Source of the DNA: Mesostigma viride
Taxonomy: Eukaryota; Streptophyta; Mesostigmatophyceae; Mesostigmatales; Mesostigmataceae
Reading direction: 5' to 3'
Assembly: GCA_009746045.1 (NCBI GenBank)
Contig: RPFO01000050.1
Span: 122,001-186,000, forward strand
DNA: 64,000 nucleotides
Numbering within the stretch: the stretch's first letter is position 1; every line of letters begins with the position of its first letter. Positions 62,363 to 64,000 of this stretch are shown here, one piece after another. The translations under genes and the position numbers were made by a program. The notes under the pieces were generated by a model. That model had not been told where the DNA came from and did no database searches. It saw only the letters and a program-made list of their open reading frames with translations.

Positions 62363-62567
62363 TCTTCGCTTGCTACAGATTTAACCACCGGAAAATAGAC
62401 AAAGATTGCACGCAACCTTCCAATAATGCCGGCTGCGATTTAACCTTCGTTTGCTGGGCGCTGCACGCTGCAATGTATCGAGTCAATTTGCGCGGGATCT
62501 GGAACTTTGAATATATGTTTAGGCAAGAGGCTGCGGCGTCATTTGGCTGCAGCTGGGTAACTACTTG

Positions 62568-63064
62568 CGTCTTGCGGCCAAGATACGCAGCCTGCCTCGA
62601 GAGGGCTGCGTATCTTTGCCGCAGCCTGCCTCACCAGCTAAAAACCTTGCGGCCAAGATACGCAGCCTGCCTCCTCGAGGATATCCTCGAGGAGGCAGGC
62701 TGCGTATCTTGGCCGCAAGGTTTTTAGCTGGTGAGGCAGGCTGCGGCAAAGATACGCAGCCTGCCTCGGCAGCTGGGGAAGTAACTACTTGCGTCTTGCG
62801 GCCAAGATACGCAGCCTGCCTCGAGAGTCGAGGCAGGCTGCGTATCTTGGCCGCAAGACGCAAGTAGTTACCCTGGCAGCCAAATGACCAGCTAAAAACC
62901 TTGCGGCCAATATCCTCGAGGAGGTAGGCTGCGTATCTTGGCCGCAAGGTTTTTAGCTGGTGAGGCAGGCTGCGGCAAAGATACGCAGCCCTCTCGAGGC
63001 AGGCTGCGTATCTTGGCCGCAAGACGCAAGTAATTACTTCCGCAGCTGCCGAGGCAGGCTGCGT
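62568..63064. repeat. Cluster of long perfect palindromes
   Basis: The module CTTGCGGCCAAGATACGCAG recurs about eight times in alternating orientation. 62604-62761 is a perfect 158-bp palindrome centred on GAT/ATC at 62682/62683. 62782-62824 and 62828-62870 are perfect 43-bp inverted arms around a 3-base loop. Further copies lie at about 62900-63060. Confidence 0.95.
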
Positions 63065-63530
63065 ACATTTTGGCGGCAAGTTCCCCAGCTGTTCGCTGCT
63101 TTGGCAAGTTGTTGCAACGACTTCGCCACGTGACTGCCAACAGGGGCGCCTGCGTTCAAGTCTTCAGTGCGTGCCCTGGCGGCACATCATTATTACGTAA
63201 ATAGCCGTGAAGCTTTCGGTACCTTAGCAGTTTATAGTTGGATTTATGGCAGACAAGGCTGACTGCAGGATATTATTTTGTGGTTTAACAAGTGACGCCG
63301 AAATGAATAGGCACGGAGCCGAAAAATAGCCGACGTAGTTCAGTTGATTTGGAGACGAGTTGTTAGCATTGATGACAAAAATGGGATTAGGTTTACACAG
63401 GACAGTAATAGGCGCTGAGCCGGCTGCTTACTCTTATGAGGTCCGGCATCCATTCAGCGCCGGGGGAGTCCTGCTTTTGGTTTAGGTTGAAACTTTTATA
63501 AATGTTAGAGATAAAGGCTAGGATAGCAAA
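63065..63530. other. No gene recognised
   Basis: Unique sequence between the palindromes and the edge ORF; no motif seen. Confidence 0.5.
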
Positions 63531-63540
63531 ATGGCCGAAC

Positions 63541-64000
63541 ATGTCGAGTGGGACGGAGGTATTGTCTCCGACTCGGACGACGATGACGATTTTGCGTACC
63601 ATGACGGAGGGCTCGGTCGTGCTATACTGGCATCCCACGTGCCAAATGCTCTGCAACACCGACGTCCCCTGGCCCCCCATGTTGGTGGGGGTGGTGAAGA
63701 AGGTAGAGCAGCCTGCCGATGAGGGGGGCAGCGAGCCTCACCTGGTCCTCTCTGTATACCGTGCCAGGAGCATCATTACAATTCGTTTAACTGGCCTCCC
63801 CCGTCGGCTGGTCCGAAAAATGCCCGGCGACCTTGGTCGTGCGGACCCTAAGTGTAGCGGTACGGCCAAGTCGCTGTGGTTAGTCAGTCAGTCAGTTCTG
63901 ACCCACGCAAAACTGGAGGTTTTCGGTTTCGTGTCGGCATTCGCGTGGGACGGAACGACGGTTACTCCTCTTGATTCTGCTCGGGCCGAGAACAAAAGTT
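63541..64000 (+). CDS. Partial ORF at right edge, unknown
   Basis: A plus-strand frame is open from ATG 63541 (further in-frame ATGs at 63583 and 63601) to the window end, 153 codons without a stop. It includes VLYWHPTCQMLCNTDVPWPP and LVGVVKKVEQPADEGG. A competing short frame from 63531 (MAEHVEWDGGIVSDSDDDDD, ends 63722) looks like a natural acidic N-terminus, so a one-base shift near 63590 could join the two. No family recognised. Confidence 0.4.
   Translation, partial: MSSGTEVLSPTRTTMTILRTMTEGSVVLYWHPTCQMLCNTDVPWPPMLVGVVKKVEQPADEGGSEPHLVLSVYRARSIITIRLTGLPRRLVRKMPGDLGRADPKCSGTAKSLWLVSQSVLTHAKLEVFGFVSAFAWDGTTVTPLDSARAENKS

Overview
This window is nuclear DNA of a eukaryote. Two genes are split by canonical GT-AG introns of 0.2-2.6 kb, and the rest is dominated by retrotransposons, satellites and very long pure microsatellites. 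Gene content (formylglycine-type arylsulfatase, ACP6-like histidine acid phosphatase, chromovirus, L1-like ORF1 elements) fits a repeat-rich microbial eukaryote, most plausibly a green or prasinophyte-type alga. I cannot place the species from sequence alone.

Region 1 (1-22590) is the gene-bearing part. Two hydrolase genes are arranged head to head. An arylsulfatase of five exons lies on the minus strand (8549 down to 1856, 950 aa) and a histidine acid phosphatase of nine exons on the plus strand (9955-22590, 467 aa). About 1.4 kb separates their start codons. I rebuilt both by splicing; all joins keep phase and all catalytic residues are present. Almost every large intron carries a long simple repeat: (GGCA)~167, CCCA/CCGC, CATGCA, CTACCTAGTTGT, CA, CTCC, ATC/GTC. 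Intron 5 of the phosphatase also holds a probable small mobile element with its own 169-aa ORF. The ends of phosphatase exon 7 are duplicated as decoys on both sides of the exon.

Region 2 (22591-39236) is retroelement territory: a tandem 385-bp repeat with tRNA-like promoter boxes, SINE-like 3' ends, fragments of an L1-type ORF1, and one full-length Ty3/gypsy chromovirus (25473-37073, minus strand). That element has two apparently identical 584-bp LTRs, a CAAGA target duplication, Gag, PR, RT, RH, IN, a chromodomain and an extra accessory reading frame before the 3' LTR.

Region 3 (39237-58550) is a nest of insertions. A Gag gene (39726 onward) is interrupted by a 12.1-kb element (40806-52937) with terminal inverted repeats and a GTAC duplication; removing it restores the Gag frame. 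The element's arms are inverted arrays of a ~173-bp satellite. Its centre holds a 1.7-kb GGGT/GGGC minisatellite and unassigned ORFs, and its right arm contains a 1.4-kb ORF1-only retroposon with an 11-bp target duplication. The interrupted Gag resumes at 52939, runs into integrase remnants, and is cut at 55235 by a second LTR element whose only recognisable gene resembles the chromovirus accessory ORF.

Region 4 (58551-64000) holds a GGGCAGC minisatellite, a gene for a PHD-like, poly-Q, 14-residue-repeat protein on the minus strand, a cluster of perfect palindromes (one of 158 bp), and an ORF running off the right edge.
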